From the NCBI RefSeq assembly GCF_024623325.1, contig NZ_JANJZD010000004.1:186001-250000 (forward strand): a stretch of 64,000 nucleotides of DNA, given 5' to 3'. Shown here piece by piece: positions 17,354-26,150 of this stretch. Made by a program: the position numbers and the translations under genes. The notes under the pieces were generated by a model. It was not told the DNA's origin and searched no databases. It was given only the letters and a program-made list of their open reading frames with translations. The stretch comes from Acetatifactor muris. GTDB taxonomy: Bacteria > Bacillota > Clostridia > Lachnospirales > Lachnospiraceae. Within the stretch, counting starts at the first letter, position 1. Each line of letters opens with the position of its first letter.

Positions 17354-17382
17354 TTGTAATTTTACCGTGAATCAGTTATACT
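17354..17382 (+). promoter_or_regulatory. Sigma-A promoter for the AAA-ATPase gene
   Basis: TTGTAA (17354-17359) and TATACT (17377-17382) have 17-bp spacing, 61 bp before the start codon. Confidence 0.6.
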
Positions 17383-17442
17383 GACAGCAGAGGAAGCAGC
17401 AGAGGCAAGGGCAGAAGGTGACGTCGGTTTTGGGAGGCAGAT

Positions 17443-19164
17443 ATGGCGAGAACAGTAGGAATCGGAATCCAGGATTTCGCAAAGATGATTATAAATAACT
17501 GCTTTTATGTGGACAAGACGGACTTTATCCGTGAGTGGTGGGAGAGAAAGGATGATGTAACCCTCATTACCCGCCCCCGCCGCTTTGGGAAGACGTTGAA
17601 CATGAGCATGCTGGAGCAGTTTTTCTCTGTGGATTATGGCGGACGGGGAGACCTGTTCCAGGGGCTTTCCGTGTGGAAAGATGAGAAATACAGACAGCTT
17701 CAGGGGACATATCCGGTAATCAGCCTGTCCTTTGCCAGAGTTAAGGAAATGAACTATCCGGATACCAGAGAGAAAATCTGTGAGATTCTGAGAAATCTTT
17801 ATATCAAACATACTTTTTTAAAGGAAAGTCAGGCGCTGACAGATGCGGACAGAGCTTATTATGACAGAATTCTGGAACCGGAGATCAGCAATACCGACGC
17901 CACCTCCGCACTGTATCAGCTGTCCGATTACCTGTACCGTTATTACGGCAAAAAAGTGATCATTCTTCTGGATGAATACGACACGCCCATGCAGGAAGCG
18001 TTTGTGGGCGGATACAGGGAGGAAGCAGTGGCTTTTATGAGAAGTCTGTTCAATTCCACTTTCAAGACCAATCCCTGGCTGGAACGGGCGGTTATGACGG
18101 GCATCACCAGAATCAGCAAAGAATCCATCTTCTCTGATTTGAATAACCTGAAGGTAGTGACCACTACTTCGGATGAATATGCCACATCCTTTGGATTTAC
18201 GGAGGAGGAGGTATTTGCGGCGCTGGAGGAATGCGGACTTTCTGAGAAGAAGGCAGATGTGAAGTGCTGGTATGACGGCTTTATCTTTGGAGAGCACAGA
18301 GATATCTATAATCCCTGGTCCATCATAAATTTTCTGGATACAGGGAAATTGGGTACTCACTGGGCCAATACCAGCTCCAACGGCCTGGCGGGGAAGCTGA
18401 TCCGGGAGGGAAGCCGGGCGGTGAAGGAGAAATTCGAGATCCTGATTCAGGGAGGAACCATCCAGTCCCCCATAGACGAGCAGATTGTGTATAACCAGTT
18501 AAAAGGGAATGAGGAGGCGGTCTGGAGCCTGCTGCTGGCCAGCGGATATTTGAAAGTACTTTCCTATGAGGACTATTCTGAGATTCCGGAGGACGCACAG
18601 CCTGTGTATGAGCTGACCCTGACCAATCTGGAGGTAAGGCGGATGTTCCAGAGCATGATCCGGGAATGGTTCAGAGAGGCGGAGCCGGACTACAATGATT
18701 TTATCAAGGCGCTGCTGCAGGATGATCTGGATGCCATGAATGAATATATGAATCGTGTGGCACTCAGGACGTTCAGTTATTTTGATACCGGAAACAGTCC
18801 TTCCGGGGCGGAACCGGAACGCTTCTATCACGGCTTTGTACTGGGACTTCTGGTGGATTTACAGGGCAAATATCTCATTACTTCCAACAGGGAAAGCGGC
18901 TTCGGCCGGTATGATGTGATATTGGAGCCGAGGGACTCCGAGAGGGATGCCTCCATAAATAATTGCAGTAGGGATGCAATTATTATAGAGTTCAAGGTGC
19001 GGAATCAGAGGAGGGAAGGCAGTCTGGAGGACACGGTGCAGGCCGCTCTGCAGCAGATCCGGGAAAAGCAGTACGCGGCCCGGCTTCTGGAGCGGGGGAT
19101 CCCTGCGGAGCATATCCGCTGTTATGGCTTTGCATTTGAAGGGAAGAAGGTATTGATAGGGTGA
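17443..19164 (+). CDS. AAA-ATPase-like / PD-(D/E)XK nuclease-like protein
   Basis: The 573-residue protein belongs to the widespread AAA-ATPase-like plus PD-(D/E)XK family. The N-terminus has TRPRRFGKT as Walker A variant and VIILLDEYDTP as Walker B. The C-terminus has GRYDVILEP and IIIEFKVR as the nuclease-like motif. Members occur in many paralogous copies in gut Clostridia and Bacteroidia and have no established role; mobile-element or defence links are speculative. A 27-bp in-frame insertion containing a perfect dyad (18958-18984) lies just before the EFK motif. It is a lone gene with its own promoter and terminator. Confidence 0.8.
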   Translation: MARTVGIGIQDFAKMIINNCFYVDKTDFIREWWERKDDVTLITRPRRFGKTLNMSMLEQFFSVDYGGRGDLFQGLSVWKDEKYRQLQGTYPVISLSFARVKEMNYPDTREKICEILRNLYIKHTFLKESQALTDADRAYYDRILEPEISNTDATSALYQLSDYLYRYYGKKVIILLDEYDTPMQEAFVGGYREEAVAFMRSLFNSTFKTNPWLERAVMTGITRISKESIFSDLNNLKVVTTTSDEYATSFGFTEEEVFAALEECGLSEKKADVKCWYDGFIFGEHRDIYNPWSIINFLDTGKLGTHWANTSSNGLAGKLIREGSRAVKEKFEILIQGGTIQSPIDEQIVYNQLKGNEEAVWSLLLASGYLKVLSYEDYSEIPEDAQPVYELTLTNLEVRRMFQSMIREWFREAEPDYNDFIKALLQDDLDAMNEYMNRVALRTFSYFDTGNSPSGAEPERFYHGFVLGLLVDLQGKYLITSNRESGFGRYDVILEPRDSERDASINNCSRDAIIIEFKVRNQRREGSLEDTVQAALQQIREKQYAARLLERGIPAEHIRCYGFAFEGKKVLIG

Positions 19165-19233
19165 AGAAAGTGGATTCACAGTGTTCAGGTATACTTTAGA
19201 AAGATGAGCAGAGCTGTCAGGATAAAAGAGAAA

Positions 19234-19296
19234 CATCCCTGTGAGAGGATACGGAGGTCAAAAAGTTCCGTATCCCCTTACAGGGATGACTTTTTT
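19234..19296. terminator. Strong bidirectional terminator between convergent genes
   Basis: CATCCCTGT (19234-19242) pairs with ACAGGGATG (19280-19288), and GGATACGGA (19247-19255) with TCCGTATCC (19267-19275). A T-run follows at 19291-19296. It serves the AAA-ATPase gene and possibly the minus-strand importer operon. Confidence 0.75.
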
Positions 19297-19333
19297 AAAG
19301 CTCAGACAGATCATCAAAGTACCGGGAGGCTGT

Positions 19334-20077
19334 TCACAGCACCTTCGCCAGAAATTCCTTCGTCCGCCCCTGTTCCGGTGCGGTGAAAATTTTCTCCGGT
19401 GAGCCTTCCTCCACGATCTTCCCGTCTGCCATGAAAATGACCCGGTCGGCTACTTCTCTGGCAAAGCCCATCTCGTGGGTGACCACCACCATGGTCATAC
19501 CTTCTTTTGCCAGTTCTTTCATGACTTCCAGCACTTCGCCTACCATCTCCGGGTCCAGGGCGGAAGTGGGCTCGTCAAAAAGCATTACTTCCGGGTCCAT
19601 GCAGAGCGCCCGGACAATGGCGATTCTCTGCTTCTGACCGCCGGATAACTGGCTGGGATAGGCGCCTGCCCGGTCGGCCAGTCCTACCCGCTCCAACAGC
19701 TTAAGGGCCTGGGATTCCGCGTCTGCCTGGGATTTTTTTAACAGTTTTACAGGAGCCAGCGTCATGTTTTTCAAAATGGTCATGTGAGGGAACAGGTTAA
19801 AATGTTGGAACACCATTCCCATTTTCTGTCTGTGGAGATTAATATCGGCACTTTTTGCAGTGATATCCACTCCCTCGAACAGCACCTGACCGCCTGTGGG
19901 AAGCTCCAGCAGATTCAGACAGCGCAGAAAAGTGGATTTTCCTGAGCCGGAGGGCCCGATGACCACCACCACCTCACCTTTACGGATAGAAGCAGTTACG
20001 CCGTCCAGGGCTTTGATCTCTCCGCCGTCAAAATGCTTCTGCAGGTTGTTGGCCTGAATGATATAGTCAGCGTTCAC
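19334..20077 (-). CDS. Polar amino-acid ABC importer, ATP-binding protein
   Basis: The 247-residue ATPase has Walker [10 protein letters not shown], signature [15 protein letters not shown], Walker [14 protein letters not shown] and H-loop THEMGFA. The [10 protein letters not shown]-loop region is that of the GlnQ/HisP family. It overlaps the permease gene by 11 bp, so translation is probably coupled. With the permease and lipoprotein it forms a complete importer; the substrate cannot be decided between cystine, glutamine and other polar amino acids. Confidence 0.9.
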   Translation of the reverse strand: MNADYIIQANNLQKHFDGGEIKALDGVTASIRKGEVVVVIGPSGSGKSTFLRCLNLLELPTGGQVLFEGVDITAKSADINLHRQKMGMVFQHFNLFPHMTILKNMTLAPVKLLKKSQADAESQALKLLERVGLADRAGAYPSQLSGGQKQRIAIVRALCMDPEVMLFDEPTSALDPEMVGEVLEVMKELAKEGMTMVVVTHEMGFAREVADRVIFMADGKIVEEGSPEKIFTAPEQGRTKEFLAKVL

Positions 20078-20849
20078 TGTTTCTCAGCCTCCTTTCCAGT
20101 CTGCCCACCAGGAAGGTGAAGAACATAACCAGTATCAGATAAATCAGTGCGGACATCAGCAGCGGGAACAGATAATCGTAACTTGTGCCGCCGATGATAT
20201 TGCCCGCATATGTGATGTCGGTGAGACCCACATATCCTGCCACTGCGGTTTCCTTGAGCAGAACGATGAATTCGTTGGCCAGGGTGGGCAGTACGGCTTT
20301 GAAGGCCTGGGGCAGAATGATATAGCGCATGGTTGATACATAGCCGAAGCCCAGACTGCGTCCTGCTTCCATCTGTCCCTGATCGATGGACATGATACCG
20401 CCCCGGATGATTTCTGCCACATAGGCTCCGGAGTTGATACCGAAGGACAGAGCGGCTACCATGACCTTGTTTCGGCTGGTGGCGAAAATGACGAAATACA
20501 TGATCATCAGCTGTACCACCATGGGCGTACCGCGGATTACCGTGAGATACACTTTGGATACGGCATTGAAAAAGCCCAGAAACGCTTTGCCGGGCCCACG
20601 CATTTCCGTGTGGTTTTTATCCCATGAGACACGGATCAGGGAGATTGCCACACCCAGGGCCACGCCTATGAGAAGGGCCAGAAAGGTCAGCAGCAATGTG
20701 TTGCCCAGACCTTTTATGTACATTTGATATCGGTCGTCAAACAGAAAGCTTTTGTAAATGTCATATCCCAGATCATTCAGCCAGTCGGGACCGTTTTGAA
20801 GCCAGTCCGGCGCTACCAGAGGCCAGGATTGAGAAGCAGAAGGTCGCAT
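20067..20849 (-). CDS. Polar amino-acid ABC importer, permease
   Basis: The 260-residue protein has the HisM/GlnP family features: [19 protein letters not shown] at the first membrane helix, [20 protein letters not shown] as the coupling EAA loop, and five hydrophobic segments. It starts behind AGGAG. The short gap upstream (20850-20880) carries a TGCGGAATT variant (20871-20878 in reverse) of the repeat motif seen before the xylan genes. Confidence 0.9.
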   Translation of the reverse strand: MRPSASQSWPLVAPDWLQNGPDWLNDLGYDIYKSFLFDDRYQMYIKGLGNTLLLTFLALLIGVALGVAISLIRVSWDKNHTEMRGPGKAFLGFFNAVSKVYLTVIRGTPMVVQLMIMYFVIFATSRNKVMVAALSFGINSGAYVAEIIRGGIMSIDQGQMEAGRSLGFGYVSTMRYIILPQAFKAVLPTLANEFIVLLKETAVAGYVGLTDITYAGNIIGGTSYDYLFPLLMSALIYLILVMFFTFLVGRLERRLRNSER

Positions 20850-20880
20850 TGTATCATTCTCCTGATTTTAATTCCGCAAT

Positions 20881-21681
20881 TTAATTTGCGTTGATGTACT
20901 TGTCGATGATGCCCTGTATGGTGCCGTCATCGATGAGCTCCTGCAGAGCAGTGTTTACTGCTTCATACAGAGCGGGATTTTCCTTGCTCATAGCGGCGGC
21001 GTAATCTTCAACGGCATATTCCGTATCCAGAATTTTCAGACCTTCCACTTCGGCCACAAAAGCTTTGGCGGGCTCATTGTCAATGATAACACAGTCAACT
21101 TTGCCGGTCTTCAGGGCCTGTACGGCGTCAGCTCCTTTGCTGTAACGGTCAACGGTACCTTTCCCCTCACTTTCTATATCGTCGGTGGCAAAAATATCTC
21201 CTGTCGTATTGCGCTGTACTCCGATGACATGACTGGCGTTATCTGCAAACAGATCATCCACACTGGTGATGGTGCTGTCTTCGGTGACGATGACTACCTG
21301 TATGCCTGTGGCATAGCTGACAGTGAAATCCACTTCTTCCTGACGGTCAGGGGTAACGGTCATGCCTGCAAGACCGATATCGGCCTTACCTCCCTTGACG
21401 GTCTCTGTGATGGAATCGAATTCCATATCGTCGATCTGCAGTTCCAGACCCAGTTTCTCTGCAATGGCAGCAGCGATTTCCGCATCAATCCCGGTAATCT
21501 GCCCGCCTTCCACATACTCATAAGGCGGGAACGCCGCATTGGTTGCCATGGTAAGCTTGCCTGCTACGGCGGTGGTGAAATCGCCGTTCTGTTCGGCATT
21601 GCCGGACGCAGGTGCTTTGCCGCAGGCTGCCATGGACAGTACCAAAGCGGAAGTCAACAGTGACATGATAAGTTTCTTCAT
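20881..21681 (-). CDS. Amino-acid ABC importer, substrate-binding lipoprotein
   Basis: The 266-residue product starts at 21681 behind GGGAGG; an upstream in-frame start at 21750 would precede the promoter's own transcript start. A lipoprotein signal ends in SMAAC with Cys20. The mature part is a family-3 solute-binding protein (FPPYEYVEGGQITGIDAEIA, GMTVTPDRQEEVDFT, VDCVIIDNEPAKAF). It would be anchored on the outer face of the membrane and pass a polar amino acid to the permease. Confidence 0.9.
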   Translation of the reverse strand: MKKLIMSLLTSALVLSMAACGKAPASGNAEQNGDFTTAVAGKLTMATNAAFPPYEYVEGGQITGIDAEIAAAIAEKLGLELQIDDMEFDSITETVKGGKADIGLAGMTVTPDRQEEVDFTVSYATGIQVVIVTEDSTITSVDDLFADNASHVIGVQRNTTGDIFATDDIESEGKGTVDRYSKGADAVQALKTGKVDCVIIDNEPAKAFVAEVEGLKILDTEYAVEDYAAAMSKENPALYEAVNTALQELIDDGTIQGIIDKYINAN

Positions 21682-21731
21682 TATAATATCCTCCCCGGAT
21701 GTAATAGTGTTGTTACGTAACCAATGGTGAG

Positions 21732-21760
21732 ATACTAGCACTTTGTGCATAAAATGTCAA
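21732..21760 (-). promoter_or_regulatory. Strong promoter of the amino-acid importer operon
   Basis: Read on the minus strand, TTGACA (21760-21755) and TAGTAT (21737-21732) have 17-bp spacing, about 50 bp before the lipoprotein start codon. Confidence 0.8.
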
Positions 21761-21814
21761 TGGATTTGCAGAGAAAAACAGGAAAAAAATCATAAAATGA
21801 ATAAATTGTGGAAA

Positions 21815-21834
21815 TATGCACCATTTTATGCATA
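21815..21834. promoter_or_regulatory. Dyad upstream of the importer promoter
   Basis: TATGCA (21815-21820) and TGCATA (21829-21834) are inverted with 8 bp between. A related TGCATAAAATG lies at the spacer/-35 edge of the promoter (about 21747-21757), matching the ATTTTATGCATA half of this dyad. Paired sites like this could be operators for an amino-acid-responsive repressor; no regulator is recognised. Confidence 0.4.
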
Positions 21835-21955
21835 AATAATGGAATCGTTCAGACACACGGCTGTATTGACAAAGAAGGAACAGATTGCTATACTTCCAGT
21901 CAGTTGTTCCGAAAGGGCTGTTCAGACAGGCCTCAGACTGCAGGAGGAGAGAAGA

Positions 21956-22486
21956 ATGATTCAATATCGAGAGATAAAAGCGGACGAACTTTGTCGGGAA
22001 CTGTTCGATGACTTTATACGCCGCCAGAATGTAACTAAATGCTGGAGAAGAGAAAATGACGAATGGGTCATCAGAGACGATCCCTTCATTGACGACTGGA
22101 CGGAGGAGGAATACATGGAACTGGTGTCTCTTCTGAAGAGGACTATAGACAGAGGCGGCTTTGTATACGGGGCTTTTTTTAAGGGCAGTCTGAAAGGATT
22201 TGTGTCGGTGGAAGCCGGAGTGTTTTGCAGGGAGCAGGGATACCTTGATCTTTCCAGCATTCATGTGTCGGAAGACATGCGCGGCAGAGGAATCGGAAAA
22301 GTATTGTTTCAGGCTGCCGGGGCGTGGGCAAAGGAAAACGGAGCCAGGAAATTGTACATTTCTGCACATTCCGCTGTGGAAAGCCAGGCTTTTTACAAGG
22401 CGATGGGCTGTGTGGAAGCACAAGTTTACCAGAAGGAGCATGTGGAAAGGGAGCCATACGACTGTCAGTTGGAATGCGTACTGTGA
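21956..22486 (+). CDS. GNAT family N-acetyltransferase
   Basis: The start at 21956 follows AGGAGGAGAG; the frame is open upstream to 21839 but without a binding site. The 176-residue protein has the acetyl-CoA loop RGRGIGK after LSSIHVSEDM, and the closing AFYKAMGCVEAQ strand. The target is unknown. It faces a convergent DUF3892 gene. Confidence 0.8.
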   Translation: MIQYREIKADELCRELFDDFIRRQNVTKCWRRENDEWVIRDDPFIDDWTEEEYMELVSLLKRTIDRGGFVYGAFFKGSLKGFVSVEAGVFCREQGYLDLSSIHVSEDMRGRGIGKVLFQAAGAWAKENGARKLYISAHSAVESQAFYKAMGCVEAQVYQKEHVEREPYDCQLECVL

Positions 22487-22570
22487 AATGTCCGGGCCGG
22501 CCAGAACCATACTCGTGAGCACAAATTCTGAGCTGACCCGGACAGATTCTGAAATGAGATGGGCAGTGTA

Positions 22571-22876
22571 TTATCCTGAAACAGAAGGAAGACTGCCGAG
22601 ATTATTGTTTTCGGAATCATCAGGAATGGATTTCAGGTATTCGGTCTCTCCCCGGTGGGCGACTCCCACACCTTTGATTTCTCCATTTTTTGCCATCCGG
22701 ACACCTTCTTCTTTACTGACGGTAGAACCATTGGAAAGCTGATAGCCGTCAATTCTGCCGCTGTGCTTTACCAGGCCGACGATTTTGCTGGCATTGGCTT
22801 TTGCCCGGGGAATCTCATCCAGCGTGTTTTTCGCCAGTGCGGCGGTCAATTCCGTGTCCTTTTGTCTGTTTCCCAT
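22571..22876 (-). CDS. DUF3892 family protein
   Basis: The 101-residue protein contains IPRAKANASKIVGLVKHSGRI and GYQLSNG followed by a KEEGVRMAKNGEIKGVGVAH stretch, which is the DUF3892 pattern. ATG 22876 lies behind CGGAGGTG. The family's role is unknown. Confidence 0.75.
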   Translation of the reverse strand: MGNRQKDTELTAALAKNTLDEIPRAKANASKIVGLVKHSGRIDGYQLSNGSTVSKEEGVRMAKNGEIKGVGVAHRGETEYLKSIPDDSENNNLGSLPSVSG

Positions 22877-23042
22877 AAAAATCACCTCCGCAATCAGTAT
22901 TGCCGGTTCGGCGGAAAATTAACAAAATGTGCGGCAGATGGAAGCTTCCATAATCAGGAAAGCCCTTGACGCATACACACAGATGAACTATCATGAGAAC
23001 AGAAGCGGCAGATTCGGACATGGTCCGGAGGAGATGACAACA

Positions 23043-23873
23043 ATGCAATCACTTGACTTATACGAACAGAAAGTTCTGGCGGACCCGGAATTTCCGGTGC
23101 AGGTGTTCGTTAACAGGGGAGATAAAAAGAAATGGTATTTTGCGCCTCACTGGCATGAGCATGTGGAGCTTCATTATGTGCTGGAGGGGAAGACTTTGCT
23201 GCACCTGAATCAGAAAGAAATACCGGCCGGAAAGGGAAGTCTGGTAATTGTCAACAGCAATGAGCTGCATGCGGGTTACTGTGACGGAAGCTACATGGAA
23301 GTGCTGGTGATCATTTTCAGGATGGAAGATTTTTCCAGGGAACTGGCAGACAGAGATATCCTTTTTGAATCGCTGATAGAAAAGGATGAAGTCATAGAGC
23401 AGATTATGTCTGTGATTAATGAAGAGTTTCGCAGAAAGGAGATTGGCTACCATCTCAGCTGCAGAGGGGAGCTGCTGAAGCTGATTGTCCATCTGGCGCG
23501 CAGATATGCGGTCAGAACTCTGACAGAGCGCGAGAGCGATAAGCGGAAGAAGCAGCTGGAACGGCTGAACACAGTGCTGGATTATATCAAGACAAATTAT
23601 CCCAGACAAATCTGCAACAGAGAACTGGCAGAGCTTGTCTATCTCAGCGAGGGCAGATTTCTGCATCTGTTTAAGGAAAGCATGGAGATGCCGCCGCTGC
23701 AGTATATAAATGAAGTAAGAATTAAAAAGGCCATGAACCTGCTGAAAAGGGGAGAGGGAACTGTGGCGGAAATTGCAAACAGCGTGGGATTTACGGATTA
23801 TAACCATTTTGCGAGACAGTTCCGCAAGTACTATAATTGTGCGCCCTCTGAGATCCTAAAGAAAAATAAATAG
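23043..23873 (+). CDS. AraC family transcriptional regulator
   Basis: The 276-residue regulator starts at 23043 behind CGGAGGAG; an upstream open frame to 22929 is probably not translated. The N-terminus is a cupin sensor (HWHEHVELHYVLEGKTLL, AGKGSLVIVNSNELHAG). The C-terminus is a double HTH (ICNRELAELVYLSEGRFLHLF, VAEIANSVGFTDYNHFARQF). Such regulators sense sugars or their derivatives. The next operon on the same strand, two dehydrogenases and two isomerase-like proteins, is the obvious target. A terminator separates them. Confidence 0.85.
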   Translation: MQSLDLYEQKVLADPEFPVQVFVNRGDKKKWYFAPHWHEHVELHYVLEGKTLLHLNQKEIPAGKGSLVIVNSNELHAGYCDGSYMEVLVIIFRMEDFSRELADRDILFESLIEKDEVIEQIMSVINEEFRRKEIGYHLSCRGELLKLIVHLARRYAVRTLTERESDKRKKQLERLNTVLDYIKTNYPRQICNRELAELVYLSEGRFLHLFKESMEMPPLQYINEVRIKKAMNLLKRGEGTVAEIANSVGFTDYNHFARQFRKYYNCAPSEILKKNK

Positions 23874-23889
23874 CAGAATCGTATGGATA

Positions 23890-23929
23890 AACAGCAAAAA
23901 GAATCTATCTTATTTTGCTGTTTTTTTTT
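23890..23929 (+). terminator. Intrinsic terminator after the AraC gene
   Basis: AACAGCAAAA (23890-23899) pairs with TTTTGCTGTT (23913-23922), followed by a run of T to 23929. Confidence 0.8.
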
Positions 23930-23950
23930 ATCATGAAGTAAAGGAATCAT

Positions 23951-24011
23951 GAACGTTACGGAACTGAAATCAGCAACGTTCCGAAGTGTACAGGAGGAAC
24001 ATTGCGGAACT
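23951..24011 (+). promoter_or_regulatory. Dyad plus TGCGGAACT element before the TIM-barrel operon
   Basis: GAACGTT (23951-23957) and AACGTTC (23975-23981) form an inverted repeat with a TACGGAACT motif inside it. TGCGGAACT at 24003-24011 then leads into AAATAAGGAGG. The dyad is a candidate operator for the AraC regulator or a repeat-associated hairpin. I see no clear promoter boxes. Confidence 0.5.
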
Positions 24012-24031
24012 TAAATAAGGAGGTACATATA

Positions 24032-25003
24032 ATGAAACTGGGAACATTCACGGTAGCGCTGGGCGATCTGCCCTTTGAGGAGGCCTGCAGATTCCTGGCG
24101 GAGAGAGGTGTCCAGATGGTGGAAATCGGGTGCGGAGGATTTCCGGGGAAGGCCCATTGCGACGGGGCGGAGCTTCTGGCAGATGAGAGGAAAAGAGCGG
24201 CTTTTCTGGAGACGCTGGATAAGTACCATCTGGAAATCAGTGCTCTGAGCAGTCACGGAAATATGGTGCATCCCAACCCCAAAGTGGCACAGCATTTTGA
24301 GGAGGATTTCACCAATGCCATTCTTCTGGCGGAGAAGCTTAAGGTACCGGTGGTGAATACATTTTCCGGCTGTCCGGGCGGCAGCAGGGAGGATGTGACT
24401 CCCAACTGGGTGACCTGTCCATGGCCGGATGACTTCAGCGAGATTCTGGAGTATCAGTGGAATGAGGTATTGGTTCCATATTGGAAGGAGAAGGCAGCTT
24501 TTGCGGAGGCTCACGGGGTGTCGAAGATTGCACTGGAACTGCACCCGGGCTTCTGTGTGTACAATACGAAGACCCTTCTGAGACTTCGCAGGGAGGTGGG
24601 ACCGCAGATCGGAGCTAATTTTGATCCCAGCCACCTGATCTGGCAGGGAATGGATCCCGGTGTCTCTATCAGAGAGCTGGGGAAGGAAGGCGCCATCTTC
24701 CATTTCCACGCAAAAGATACCGGAATCGATGCGGTGAACACGGCGATGAACGGTGTGCTGGATACCACACATTACGGAGAAGAGCTGGAACGCTCCTGGA
24801 TATTCCGCACAGTGGGATATGGACATGGCGAGGACTACTGGAAAAATATTATCTCGCAGCTTCGTATGGTGGGATATGATTATGCCATCAGCATAGAGCA
24901 TGAAGATGGTCTGATGTCCGGAAAGGAAGGTCTGGAAAAGGCAATCCGCTTCCTTCAGAATGTGTTGATTCATGAGGACAGAGGGGCTATGTACTGGGCC
25001 TGA
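24032..25003 (+). CDS. Sugar phosphate isomerase/epimerase-like TIM barrel protein
   Basis: The 323-residue protein belongs to the AP-endonuclease-2/xylose-isomerase-like TIM barrel family. Metal-binding residues are visible in ALELHPGF (Glu), NFDPSHLIW (Asp/His), HFHAKDT (His) and ISIEHED (Glu). Relatives include IolE, hydroxypyruvate isomerase, tagatose epimerase and 3-keto-glycoside lyases. It starts behind AGGAGG, at the end of a TGCGGAACT element, and heads a four-gene operon. Confidence 0.8.
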   Translation: MKLGTFTVALGDLPFEEACRFLAERGVQMVEIGCGGFPGKAHCDGAELLADERKRAAFLETLDKYHLEISALSSHGNMVHPNPKVAQHFEEDFTNAILLAEKLKVPVVNTFSGCPGGSREDVTPNWVTCPWPDDFSEILEYQWNEVLVPYWKEKAAFAEAHGVSKIALELHPGFCVYNTKTLLRLRREVGPQIGANFDPSHLIWQGMDPGVSIRELGKEGAIFHFHAKDTGIDAVNTAMNGVLDTTHYGEELERSWIFRTVGYGHGEDYWKNIISQLRMVGYDYAISIEHEDGLMSGKEGLEKAIRFLQNVLIHEDRGAMYWA

Positions 25004-25071
25004 GGTGTCGGAGTCGGCAGCGGGAAGAGTACATGTGGAACTGAAGTATTCACGAAAATAGAGGTCGAGTT

Positions 25072-26118
25072 ATGAAACATAAAATGTCAATCATTGGATT
25101 CGGCGGAATGGCCGGATGGCATTACAGCCAGGCTCAGAAAATCGAGAACCTGGACATTGCAGGAATTTGGGATATTAAGGAAGAACGGCGGACTTATGCG
25201 GCCGGGAAGGGAATCCATGTATATGCCGGACTGGAAGATCTGCTGGCTGATCCGGAAACGGATCTGGTGCTGATTGCCACGCCGAATGATGTACATAAAC
25301 CGGCAGCCATTGCTGCCATGAAAGCGGGAAAGAATGTAATCTGCGAGAAGCCCATTACTCTGAGCTCCGGGGATTTGCAGGAAATGCGGGATACGGCGGC
25401 GGAGACAGGACGTTTTCTGACGGTTCATCAGAACAGACGCTGGGATGAGGATTATCTGACAGTGAAGAAGATTCTGGAGGAGGGAAAGCTGGGAGAACTT
25501 TTCCGGCTGGAATCCAGAGTACAGGGCTCCAGGGGCATTCCCGGGGACTGGCGGCAGGAAAAGGAGCATGGCGGCGGAATGATTCTGGACTGGGGGGTAC
25601 ATCTTCTGGATCAGCTGTTGCTGCTGTTCCCGGGTGTTCCCATCCGCAGTGTCTACGGCGCGGAGACCAATGTGACCAATCAGCTGGTGGATGACGGTTT
25701 CCGGGCAGAGATTGTCTTCGAAAATGGGGTCAATGCGCTGGTAGAAGTTGGGACAAGTAATTTTATCTCTCTTCCCAGATGGTATGTGCTGGGAACCGAC
25801 GGAACGGCTGTCATCGAGGACTGGGAAATGAATGGTAAAATAGTGCGGGCTTCCGGCGTGGATGAGAAGGATGTGACACCTGTTATCACCGCAGCCGGCC
25901 TGACCAAGACCATGGCTCCCAGAAGGGAAGACAGCATTTTTACAGAAGAGCTTCCTGTGGTAGAAAGCGATGTAAGAGAATTCTACTACAATGTGATGGC
26001 AGTGCTGGAAGGCCGGGAAGAAAGCAGAATCCGTCTGGATGAGGTGGCAAGAGTGATGCGGCTGATGGAGGCAATCTCAAAGTCCGCGAAAACCGGAGAA
26101 GTGATTTCCTTCGAATAA
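25072..26118 (+). CDS. Gfo/Idh/MocA family dehydrogenase (1)
   Basis: The 348-residue protein has the Rossmann opening IIGFGGMAGWHYSQA, the signature CEKP with the catalytic lysine, and GGGMILDWGVHLLD with the catalytic His region. It is an NAD(P)-dependent sugar, glycoside or polyol dehydrogenase. It follows the isomerase-like gene by 68 bases and precedes a second member of the same family, with which it shares little beyond the fold. Confidence 0.85.
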   Translation: MKHKMSIIGFGGMAGWHYSQAQKIENLDIAGIWDIKEERRTYAAGKGIHVYAGLEDLLADPETDLVLIATPNDVHKPAAIAAMKAGKNVICEKPITLSSGDLQEMRDTAAETGRFLTVHQNRRWDEDYLTVKKILEEGKLGELFRLESRVQGSRGIPGDWRQEKEHGGGMILDWGVHLLDQLLLLFPGVPIRSVYGAETNVTNQLVDDGFRAEIVFENGVNALVEVGTSNFISLPRWYVLGTDGTAVIEDWEMNGKIVRASGVDEKDVTPVITAAGLTKTMAPRREDSIFTEELPVVESDVREFYYNVMAVLEGREESRIRLDEVARVMRLMEAISKSAKTGEVISFE

Positions 26119-26150
26119 GTTGCAGATATTTTAAAGGAGGACTGACATAA

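Noticed and set aside
22489..22554. Terminator between the convergent GNAT and DUF3892 genes
   Set aside because: TGTCCGGG and CCCGGACA can pair, but the loop is about 50 bases and no U-run follows on either strand.
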